From NCBI RefSeq assembly GCF_003568665.1, contig NZ_QXMH01000003.1, forward strand, positions 469,772 through 533,771: a stretch of DNA of 64,000 nucleotides. Direction: 5' to 3'. Below are positions 56,969-64,000 of this stretch, one piece after another (within the stretch, counting starts at the first letter, position 1; every line of letters starts with the position of its first letter). The notes beneath the pieces were generated by a model. That model saw nothing but the letters and a program-made list of their open reading frames with translations, was not told the origin of the DNA and searched no databases. The position numbers were made by a program, and so were the translations under genes. Origin of the DNA: Chitinophaga alhagiae. Lineage in GTDB: Bacteria; Bacteroidota; Bacteroidia; Chitinophagales; Chitinophagaceae.

Positions 56969-59900
56969 ATGAAAGCAAGTGCAGACGCAGTAAAACAGCC
57001 CCCTAAAAAGAACGCTTCTTCGCAAAAAAAAGAAGCAAAGCCCTTTTTTGCCCCGTCTGCCAAAGGTATCCAGCCCAAGTTAAAAATAGGTTCTCCCAAT
57101 GATACTGCGGAAAAGGAAGCAGATCATATGGCGGACAAAGTAATGCGCCAGCCTGACCTGGCCGTTCCCGCGGCAAAGAAGGAGCAGGAGAAAAAAGCGG
57201 TGATGAACAGGCCCGCGCCGAAAATAGTGAAGAGTGACGCGCCGGTGCAGATGAAGGGTGTTGTACCAGGTAAGGAAGAGCCTAAGGTACAAAAGAAAGA
57301 TGCTGCTGCACAGGGTAAAGAAGAGCCCAAGGTGCAGATGAAGGAAGATGCAAAACCTGCCGCACCGGCTAAGGAAGAACCCAAGATACAGAAGAAAGAT
57401 GCTGCTGCACAGGGTAAAGAAGAACCCAAGGTGCAGATGAAGGAAGACGCAAAACCTGCCGCACCGGCTAAGGAAGAACCCAAGATACAGAAGAAAGATG
57501 CTGGCGCACAGGATAAAGAAGAACCCAAGGTGCAGATGAAAGAAGATGCAAAACCGGCCGCACCTGCTAAGGAAGAACCTAAGATACAAAAGAAAGAAGG
57601 CACCGCACAGGGTAAAGAAGAACCTAAAGTGCAGAAGAAAGAAGACGCAAAACCTGCCGCACCTGCTAAAGAAGACCCCAAAGTACAAATGAAAGGCGAA
57701 GGCACTCCCTCCTCCGCCATCAACGACATCGGTGAAGGCATACGCCAGCAAGGCAACGGCGGGCATACGCTTTCAGACGATACCAAAAACTTCATGGAGC
57801 ACCGCTTCAACGCAGATTTCAGCAATGTTCGCATACATACCGGCCCGGAAGCCACGCAGATGAACAACCAGGTAGGCGCCAGGGCGTTCACCTACCAGAA
57901 CCACATCTTCTTCAACAATGACCAGTACCAGCCCGGCTCGTCAGGCGGCCGCCACCTGCTGGCGCATGAGCTGACCCATGTAATGCAACAGGGGCAAAGC
58001 GTGCAACGCAGCGAAGCGCCGGCCGCCACCGCTGTAGTGCCGCCGCAGGTGCAGCGCTTCATCGATATTGATATTGACATAGACATCAGCCTGCCCTCCT
58101 GGCAGGATGCTCTGGACTGGCTGGCGGAGAAAGCAGACAACATCCCCGGCTTCCGCATGTTCTGCATAGTACTCGGCTCCAACCCTATCAGCGGGGCCGC
58201 GGCAGACAGAAGCGCCGCCAACATCCTGCGGGCCGCGGTAGAGTTCCTGCCGGGCGGGCACCAGATCACGCAGGCGCTGGAAAAATACAACGTATTCGAA
58301 AAGGCCGGCACCTGGATAGAAAGCAAACTGAAGAAGTTCTCCAACCTGCTGGGAGATATCACCGCCGCTGTCAACACCTTCCTCAACAGGCTGGACTTCA
58401 TCGACATTATTACATCGCCCTTCCAGACCTGGGAAAATGCGAAAAGTATTTTCAGTACACCAGTAGAAGACATGCTGGCGTTCATCCAGGGCCTGTTTGA
58501 AGAAGTGATGCAGTTCATCAGGGATGCCGTGCTCAAACCGCTGGCCGCGCTGGCCGCCAACTCCCGCGGCTTTGACCTGCTTTGCGCCGTAATAGGCTTC
58601 AACCCCATTACCAACGAGTCCGTTCCCCGCAATGCAGACACCCTCATTGGCGGCTTCATGAAATTTATTGGCCGGGAAGACATCTGGGACAATATCAAAA
58701 AAGGCAATGCCGTACAAAAGGCGTTCGACTGGTTCCAGAAGGCCATGAAAGGGCTGATGGACATGGTCAAACAGTTCCCACAGGACTTTATTGCCATGCT
58801 GAAATCGCTGGAGGTAACAGACTTCCTCAACCTCCCGTCGCTTTTTGAAAAAGTATTTGGCGTGTTCAGCGGGTTTGCGGCCCAATTCAGCAGCTGGGCC
58901 ATGAACACCATCTTTGACCTGCTGGAAATTGTGTTCTCCGTAGTGGCGCCCGGCGCTATGCCCTACCTGCAGCGGGTACGCGGGGCGTTCAAGTCTATCC
59001 TGGAAAAACCGATGGTATTTGTGGGGCACCTGATCAATGCGGCCAAACAGGGCTTTAACCAGTTCAAGAACAGGATAGGCACCTGGCTGAAAAAAGCACT
59101 GGTCAACTGGCTGCTGGGCTCGCTGGCGGGCGCCAACATCTACATTCCGCAATCGTTCTCCCTCAAGGAAATACTCAAGCTCGGCCTCTCCGTATTCGGC
59201 CTCACCTGGCAAAACATACGCGGTAAACTAGTGAAAGCAGTGGGCGAAACTGCCGTAGCCGCTATGGAAACCGGCTTCGACATCATAAAAACGCTCATCA
59301 CCGAAGGCCCCGCCGCAGCGTGGGACAAGATACAGGACAAGATCAACGAACTGAAAGACCAGTTCATTTCAGAAGTGACCAACTTTGTTACCGTTACCGT
59401 AGTGCAAACGGCCGTGGTCAAACTGCTGTCCAGCCTGAACCCCGCAGGCGCTTTCATACAGGCCATCATTGCCATCTACAACACCATCATGTTCCTGGTG
59501 CAGAAGATACAGCAGATAGCCGCCGTGGGCAGGGCCGTGATAGACAGTATTGTACAAATTGCCAGCGGCGCTATCGGGGCGGCCGCCAACAAGGTGGAAA
59601 ACGTGCTGGGCGGCATGCTAAGCCTGGCTATCTCTTTCCTCGCCAACTTCCTGGGGCTGGGCAAGATATCAGACAAAATTGTGGCCATCATCAAGAAACT
59701 GCGCGCCCCGGTAGACAAGGCCATTGACAAAGTGGTAGAATGGATCGTGAAAGCGGGCAAGAGTTTCCTGGCCAAGGCCAAAAGCAAAATACTGGGCTGG
59801 CTCAAGATCCGTAAAACATTTACCGGCGGCGATAACAAATCACATTCCGTATATTTCAGCGGAAAAGATGAAAACGCCCAGGTATACATTGCCTCTACGC

Positions 59901-60631
59901 CCACGCTGGCAGACCAGTACCTGGACAGGCTGGCCAAGCTGGACCCCGGCAATCCCGCCAAAATAGGGCAGGCCAAAACCGTGCTGAGCGAAATAGGCGC
60001 GGTGAAGCGGTCTGACAAAAAAGACGAAGACAAACAGAAAGAACTGGAAAAACTCTTTGGCAAGCTGGCCGGCATATTGAGCGGCATCAAAGGAACAGAC
60101 GGCCTGAAAGATAAAATGGACGTGGTAGCGCTTACCTTCCAGCGCAACCCGAAACACCCTGAAAAGGAATTTAATGACCAGCTGCATATGCAGGAGGTAG
60201 CCCTGAACAAGATGAAGATCAGCAACTGGCTGGCCAACCGCTACAACTTTGAACAACGCGGGCGCGATGAGGCCGGCCTGGACAGAGGCAAACGAAAAGA
60301 AAGGCAGGTGCTGTTCAGCCAGTTCCTGAAAGTGGCGTACGAAGAGATCAAGAAAAAGAACCCCGGCATCAAACCGGATGCGCTGGATACACAGGCCAGG
60401 GCAGACGCAGAACAAATGGTGAACGATCACCTGGCCGGCAAAGCCCTGCTGCACCGCGTAGACCAGGTGGCCGGCGGTGAAGGCGACGACTTTGGCGGAC
60501 ATGGCGCGTCTAACGTCAATTCCGCGCTGGGCAGCCTCTGGAAAGCGCAGGTGCCGCTGGTAGTGAAAGGCGTGGAACAGGTGAAACCTGAAAAACATAA
60601 CAGCGAAAGCATAAAAGTCAAATTAAACTGA
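56969..60631 (+). CDS. Probable eCIS cargo: DUF4157 protein with C-terminal Ntox15/Tde1-like DNase domain
   Basis: 1220 residues. (1) N-terminal PFFAPSAKGIQPKLKIGSPND and EKEADHMADKVM, typical of DUF4157 (eCIS core) proteins. (2) A 33-residue Lys/Glu/Pro/Ala repeat, four copies, residues 109-240. (3) The DUF4157 core with HELTH (333-337) and FNADFSNVRIHTG. (4) A long helical, partly hydrophobic middle (~370-960). (5) A C-terminal domain (~1055-1205) with NKMKISNWLANRY, HRVD (1162-1165) within LHRVDQVAGG, and NVNSALGSLWK (1184-1192), matching Ntox15 (PF15604), whose HxxD is catalytic in Agrobacterium Tde DNases. It is probably loaded in the tube and delivered. The next gene encodes a Tdi1-like immunity protein. 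Confidence 0.82.
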   Translation: MKASADAVKQPPKKNASSQKKEAKPFFAPSAKGIQPKLKIGSPNDTAEKEADHMADKVMRQPDLAVPAAKKEQEKKAVMNRPAPKIVKSDAPVQMKGVVPGKEEPKVQKKDAAAQGKEEPKVQMKEDAKPAAPAKEEPKIQKKDAAAQGKEEPKVQMKEDAKPAAPAKEEPKIQKKDAGAQDKEEPKVQMKEDAKPAAPAKEEPKIQKKEGTAQGKEEPKVQKKEDAKPAAPAKEDPKVQMKGEGTPSSAINDIGEGIRQQGNGGHTLSDDTKNFMEHRFNADFSNVRIHTGPEATQMNNQVGARAFTYQNHIFFNNDQYQPGSSGGRHLLAHELTHVMQQGQSVQRSEAPAATAVVPPQVQRFIDIDIDIDISLPSWQDALDWLAEKADNIPGFRMFCIVLGSNPISGAAADRSAANILRAAVEFLPGGHQITQALEKYNVFEKAGTWIESKLKKFSNLLGDITAAVNTFLNRLDFIDIITSPFQTWENAKSIFSTPVEDMLAFIQGLFEEVMQFIRDAVLKPLAALAANSRGFDLLCAVIGFNPITNESVPRNADTLIGGFMKFIGREDIWDNIKKGNAVQKAFDWFQKAMKGLMDMVKQFPQDFIAMLKSLEVTDFLNLPSLFEKVFGVFSGFAAQFSSWAMNTIFDLLEIVFSVVAPGAMPYLQRVRGAFKSILEKPMVFVGHLINAAKQGFNQFKNRIGTWLKKALVNWLLGSLAGANIYIPQSFSLKEILKLGLSVFGLTWQNIRGKLVKAVGETAVAAMETGFDIIKTLITEGPAAAWDKIQDKINELKDQFISEVTNFVTVTVVQTAVVKLLSSLNPAGAFIQAIIAIYNTIMFLVQKIQQIAAVGRAVIDSIVQIASGAIGAAANKVENVLGGMLSLAISFLANFLGLGKISDKIVAIIKKLRAPVDKAIDKVVEWIVKAGKSFLAKAKSKILGWLKIRKTFTGGDNKSHSVYFSGKDENAQVYIASTPTLADQYLDRLAKLDPGNPAKIGQAKTVLSEIGAVKRSDKKDEDKQKELEKLFGKLAGILSGIKGTDGLKDKMDVVALTFQRNPKHPEKEFNDQLHMQEVALNKMKISNWLANRYNFEQRGRDEAGLDRGKRKERQVLFSQFLKVAYEEIKKKNPGIKPDALDTQARADAEQMVNDHLAGKALLHRVDQVAGGEGDDFGGHGASNVNSALGSLWKAQVPLVVKGVEQVKPEKHNSESIKVKLN
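57293..57688 (+). repeat. Four 99-bp in-frame repeats in the cargo gene
   Basis: Units start at 57293, 57392, 57491 and 57590, each encoding a variant of KKDAAAQGKEEPKVQMKEDA + KPAAPAKEEPKIQ. They form a charged, probably disordered linker. Copy number could vary between strains by slippage or recombination. Confidence 0.9.
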
Positions 60632-60637
60632 TAGCGC

Positions 60638-61195
60638 ATGGATGAAATAGATGTATTTCTGCGGAGGCATCCGAAAGACGAAGGCAGCTTCCCTCCCGCC
60701 GCGGCCACTACTATTGACAAGTATAGCAGCCGGCTGCCCGGCTTTTTGCTGCAGCTATGGAAAGAAAACGGCTACTGCTCCTTTAGCAAAGGTTTTTTCT
60801 GGCTGGTAAACCCGGATGACCTGGCAGAAGAAACCGCCGCCGTAGCGCCTGATTTCAAAGGAGCGTTGCCGGCCCTGCGTACCGGGCTGGGCGCCGTTTT
60901 CTTTGAGCACAACGGCGCCTGGCATTCTTATGACCCTGTTTACCTGGACGTGACCAGCTATGAGAACTTCAGCCTGGCAGACGTGATGAACTATTCCGTT
61001 ACAGCGGATGAATCGCTCAATGAATATTACTATCATCATCTCTATAAAAAAGCCTACAAACGCCTGGGGCCGGTCAGCTACGATGAATGTTACGGTTTTG
61101 TACCCGCCGTGGCGCTGGGTGGCGAGCTTGCCGCAGACAGCCTGCAGAAAGTGAAGCTCCGTGAATATCTCCAGATACTTTCTCAACTTGAATAA
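60638..61195 (+). CDS. Tdi1-like immunity protein (GAD-like + DUF1851)
   Basis: 185 residues, starting 6 bp after the cargo gene. The N-terminal GAD-like domain is seen in YSSRLPGFLLQLWKENGYCS and KGFFWLVNPDD; the C-terminal part (~105-180: DVMNYSVTADESLNEYYYHH, RLGPVSYDECYGFVPAVALG) matches DUF1851. This two-domain arrangement is that of Tdi1, which neutralises the Tde1 DNase in Agrobacterium. The partner encoded upstream carries the matching Ntox15 domain, so the pair is coherent. It is soluble, with no signal peptide, so it acts in the producer's cytoplasm. Confidence 0.83.
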   Translation: MDEIDVFLRRHPKDEGSFPPAAATTIDKYSSRLPGFLLQLWKENGYCSFSKGFFWLVNPDDLAEETAAVAPDFKGALPALRTGLGAVFFEHNGAWHSYDPVYLDVTSYENFSLADVMNYSVTADESLNEYYYHHLYKKAYKRLGPVSYDECYGFVPAVALGGELAADSLQKVKLREYLQILSQLE

Positions 61196-61196
61196 C

Positions 61197-62513
61197 ATGG
61201 CAGCAAACTCTTTTCACATACCCCTGCAATACCTGCGCAACTATGTGGCCGGGCGCATGGACCTTCATTTCGGCAAGGCCAGCAGCGTTACGGTAGATAC
61301 GGATGCCTACTGGCACGACGGCAGCCCTTTTGCCGTATGGATGGAAGAGCATAAACCCGGCCCGGAAGAATATGTGTGCCTGCTGCTGGCCCTGGCGCCT
61401 CACCTGCAGCCCTCTTTTTTTGAAGACATTCTCCGGGAATATATTCCCGAAGGGGGCAACTTCATTGACTTTGGCGGTGCAAAAAGCCAGTATCACCGCG
61501 GGGTGCTGCCCACCGGGGAAACCATGCTTTTTATATTGGCCGGTAATGATGTGAACAAACGGGTGGAGCTGCAAGACTTACTGCTTCACAGCAGCGTTTT
61601 CTTCAAACAAGGTATACTGTCTCTCGAAACCGTGCCCTATGGAGAGCCCCGGATGAGCGGGCGCCTGCTGCTGGCGGAAGAAACGCTGGAGTTCTGGCTA
61701 ACAGGCCGTATCAGCCATCCGCGCTTCTCTTCGGAGTTTGCGGCGGAACATATCAGCACCGCCCGCGAGTGGGAAGACCTGGTGCTGAACGATCATACGC
61801 TTTCGCAGATCAGGGAAATTGAGGAATGGATCAGGCACCATCATACCCTCCTGCACGAGTGGCAGTTCGGCAGCCGTATGAAACACGGGTACTGCGCACT
61901 CTTTCACGGCCCGCCGGGTACCGGCAAAACGCTGGCCGCCACGCTGCTGGGCAAGTACACGGGCCTGGACGTGTTCCGGATAGACCTGTCTAAAGTAGTG
62001 TCCAAATACATCGGGGAAACGGAAAAGAACCTGGCGCGTATTTTTGACCGCGCGGAGCGTAAAAAATGGGTGCTCTTTTTTGACGAAGCGGATGCGTTAT
62101 TCGGCAAACGCACGGAAATACGCGATGCGCACGACAAGTATGCCAACCAGGAAGTAGGCTACCTGCTGCAACGCGTAGAAAACTACAACGGGCTCATCAT
62201 CCTGGCCTCCAACTTCAAGGCAAATATGGATGAGGCCTTCCTCCGCCGCATGCAGAACGTGGTGTACTTCCCCATTCCTGCTGAAAAGGAACGGTATATT
62301 CTCTGGGAACGCTCCTTCCCGCAAAGGGTACGGTTTGCCAGCGACGTGTCATTACATCACATTTCAAAAGAACACGAGCTGACCGGCTCCAACATCAACA
62401 ACATTGCCTATTTCTGCTGCCTGAAGCTGATCAGCAACCAGAAAGAGGAGATCACCTCGCCGGAGCTGCTGTATGCCATCAGGCGGGAGCTGCTGAAGGA
62501 AGGAAAGGGCTAG
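61197..62513 (+). CDS. AAA+ ATPase of the eCIS (Afp15/Pvc15 type)
   Basis: 438 residues from the ATG at 61197, 1 bp after the immunity stop. The N-terminal ~190 residues are the family-specific domain (PLQYLRNYVAGRMDLHF). The AAA+ core has Walker A GPPGTGKT (238-245), Walker B VLFFDEAD (292-299), sensor 1 ILASNFKANMD and an arginine-finger stretch AFLRRMQNVVYFP. In PVC the homologue is needed for cargo loading and particle assembly. It ends the operon, 6 bp before a convergent gene. Confidence 0.92.
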   Translation: MAANSFHIPLQYLRNYVAGRMDLHFGKASSVTVDTDAYWHDGSPFAVWMEEHKPGPEEYVCLLLALAPHLQPSFFEDILREYIPEGGNFIDFGGAKSQYHRGVLPTGETMLFILAGNDVNKRVELQDLLLHSSVFFKQGILSLETVPYGEPRMSGRLLLAEETLEFWLTGRISHPRFSSEFAAEHISTAREWEDLVLNDHTLSQIREIEEWIRHHHTLLHEWQFGSRMKHGYCALFHGPPGTGKTLAATLLGKYTGLDVFRIDLSKVVSKYIGETEKNLARIFDRAERKKWVLFFDEADALFGKRTEIRDAHDKYANQEVGYLLQRVENYNGLIILASNFKANMDEAFLRRMQNVVYFPIPAEKERYILWERSFPQRVRFASDVSLHHISKEHELTGSNINNIAYFCCLKLISNQKEEITSPELLYAIRRELLKEGKG

Positions 62514-62519
62514 GCGGCC

Positions 62520-64000
62520 TCATAGCTTGTTAAACCGCAAATGCAGCACCCGCCCATCGTTCACCTCAAATCCCTCTATTTCTTTCTTTGCATTGCGCAG
62601 CACCCTCAGGTGGCTCATCCACCAGTAATTGCTGTGCAGGTGGTCTGGCCCGGCAAAGCGGAGCGGCATGTCCGTGTATTTGTTGCTGGTGAGTACCAGT
62701 TGTTTGTTCTTCAGGGCTATGCCGTAGTTGCAGTCCAGCTCCGGGCAATAGTACGTTCCTTCATAAGCCTTCAGCTCCCGTTCCGTAGCGGGCGGGGCGC
62801 TGTACTTTTGCAGCAGGGCGGTCTCACCAGGCCCAAAAGTGACCAGCACGGTGGTATCGCCAGGTTTGGCAGTAAAGGCATATTGCTGTACGGGGTTAGC
62901 CAGCGCGCTGAAAGTGCCGCCATCCCCTTTTAACAGTTCCGAACGGCCAAATGCGTCCGCATAGAATTTGTTATCTGTAACGCGGAACGCCATCTGCGTG
63001 CCTTCATCAGAAATATAGCTGCCTTCAAAACGTTGCATGGAGGCGGGGTTGCCGAGTATGGCCTGGCTGCTGTCTGGCCGGGCGGCGTTCTTTTTGGTGG
63101 CCGCCTCTTTTTCTTCCACAAACAGGGCCATCAGTTCTTCCGCTCTCGCGCCCGGGTTAAAGTCTCCCACATTAGCCAGCACCACGCAGCCCAGCTTCAG
63201 GTCAGGGCATACCAGCAGTGTGGTGCGGTAGCCCGCATCGGCGCCGTTATGCACAAAACCGCGCCAGCCCTTGTAGGTAAAATTGCCGATGCCCAGCGCA
63301 TAATCTATTACTTTCCCGCTGTTCAGGCGGCCTTTTTCGGTAAGCTGTACAATATCCTGCGCATCACCAGCTTTGGGATCGTAGAAGTTCATGATCCATT
63401 TGGAAAGGTCTTCCACCGTAGTAAAAAGACTGGTAGCGCCGGTATTGGAATAGCTCAGCACGCTGTTGGCAAACTGGTTGCCGTTCTTCCGCTGGTAAGA
63501 ATAGGAACGGCCTTTGACGATCTCTGTATAGTCGTCATGAAAATGCGTGCTGTTCATTTTCAGCGGTTTGAAAATGGCGGAGTCTGTAAACTGCCGGAGC
63601 GTTTTGCCGCTAACGGCCTTCACTATTTCCGCCAGCATGGTATAGCCGCTGTTGCAATAATTGTAACGTTCTCCCGGCTTGGAATTGAGCGCCCGCTGGC
63701 GGCTGAGTACCTTGATGATCTGTTCCTGTGTGATCACATCATCCAGCCGCGTGCCGGCGGTAGCCAGCAGCTGCCACTGGTCACGGATGCCGCTGGTATG
63801 ATTGAGCAGGTGGCGGATGGTGATCGTTTCTCCCAGGTCGGGGAACCAGGGCAGGTATTGCCGTACATCATCATCCAGGCGCAGCCTGCCTTGCCTGGCC
63901 AGCAGCACAATGGCGTAGCCGGTGAACTGTTTGGATACGGAGGCCACATGAAAAATGGTGGCGGGCGTATTGGGCGCGCTGTATTCCAGGTTGGCCAGGC
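62520..64000 (-). CDS. Serine hydrolase, class C beta-lactamase/DD-peptidase family (5' end outside the window)
   Basis: The C-terminal ~490 residues of a penicillin-binding-protein-like hydrolase; the gene continues beyond 64000. The frame stays open to the edge (NTPATIFHVASVSKQ), so the Met at 63947 is internal. SVSK is the SxxK nucleophile motif, YCNSGY supplies YxN, and FVHNGADAGY carries the HxG that replaces KTG in this family. The C-terminal lipocalin-like beta domain ends at DGRVLHLRFNKL. Substrates may be peptides, esters or D-amino-acid amides. It converges on the eCIS operon. Confidence 0.88.
   Translation of the reverse strand, partial: LANLEYSAPNTPATIFHVASVSKQFTGYAIVLLARQGRLRLDDDVRQYLPWFPDLGETITIRHLLNHTSGIRDQWQLLATAGTRLDDVITQEQIIKVLSRQRALNSKPGERYNYCNSGYTMLAEIVKAVSGKTLRQFTDSAIFKPLKMNSTHFHDDYTEIVKGRSYSYQRKNGNQFANSVLSYSNTGATSLFTTVEDLSKWIMNFYDPKAGDAQDIVQLTEKGRLNSGKVIDYALGIGNFTYKGWRGFVHNGADAGYRTTLLVCPDLKLGCVVLANVGDFNPGARAEELMALFVEEKEAATKKNAARPDSSQAILGNPASMQRFEGSYISDEGTQMAFRVTDNKFYADAFGRSELLKGDGGTFSALANPVQQYAFTAKPGDTTVLVTFGPGETALLQKYSAPPATERELKAYEGTYYCPELDCNYGIALKNKQLVLTSNKYTDMPLRFAGPDHLHSNYWWMSHLRVLRNAKKEIEGFEVNDGRVLHLRFNKL

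Noticed and set aside
57293-57688. CRISPR-like array
   Set aside because: The four 99-bp units are in frame, nearly identical throughout and have no unique spacers; they encode a protein repeat.
38083-62513. Type VI secretion system or prophage
   Set aside because: No TssJ/L/M, TssB/C pair or ClpV, and no capsid, terminase, integrase or lysis genes; DUF4255, DUF5908, DUF4157, CIS tape measure and an Afp15-type ATPase point to eCIS.

Overview
The window looks like a chromosomal segment of a free-living Bacteroidota bacterium, most likely a member of the Chitinophagaceae close to Chitinophaga. This rests on a SusC/SusD pair, a type IX secretion sorting domain of the gliding-motility (CHU_C) kind, TTTG / TAnnTTTG promoters, an M60 peptidase, sulfatase and GH30 genes, and GC-rich coding DNA. 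The genus is inferred from gene content, not from a marker gene.

Left part (1-10,113). Two overlapping ATP-grasp ligases of the MvdC/MvdD (graspetide) type run off the left edge, followed by dapD and a tRNA-Leu(CAG) with its own promoter and terminator. Directly behind the tRNA lies a visibly AT-richer block: a complete type I restriction-modification operon (hsdM-hsdS-hsdR), a strong terminator and the C-terminal remnant of an outer-membrane beta-barrel protein. This reads as a horizontally acquired defence island at a tRNA locus, although no integrase or attachment repeat was found.

Middle part (10,189-37,677). This is a saprophyte-type accessory region. It holds a 1.6 kb-codon PKD-repeat surface protein with a type IX sorting domain, a DUF2200 protein, a sulfatase, a cytochrome c/beta-propeller dehydrogenase-like protein, an MTHFR-fold protein, a polysaccharide-utilisation unit (SusC, SusD, GH30) with a divergent alpha/beta hydrolase, a GIY-YIG protein, an M60 metallopeptidase, an AidB-type acyl-CoA dehydrogenase, an SDR, and a three-gene group of a Tat-exported DegT-type aminotransferase and two amidohydrolases. 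A 64-bp perfect tandem duplication and a duplicated promoter lie in its intergenic spaces.

Right part (38,083-62,513). One long co-directional operon encodes a contractile injection system of the extracellular (eCIS, Afp/PVC-like) lineage: PAAR tip, DUF4255 terminator, a single sheath, two tube proteins, a DUF5908 protein, LysM hub protein, VgrG-like spike, gp25-like protein, gp47-like and Afp12-like baseplate proteins, a large Ig-containing protein, a tape measure and an AAA+ ATPase. Between the tape measure and the ATPase sits a probable cargo gene. Its product carries an N-terminal DUF4157 (eCIS core) domain with HELTH, a 4 x 33-residue repeat, long helical segments and a C-terminal domain resembling Ntox15/Tde1 DNase toxins with an HxxD motif. 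The next gene encodes a Tdi1-like (GAD-like + DUF1851) immunity protein. A toxin-immunity pair inside an eCIS operon is the most interesting feature of the window, because it suggests either an antibacterial role or a need for self-protection in a class of particles known mainly for acting on eukaryotic cells.

The window ends in a class C beta-lactamase-like serine hydrolase on the minus strand, cut by the right edge.
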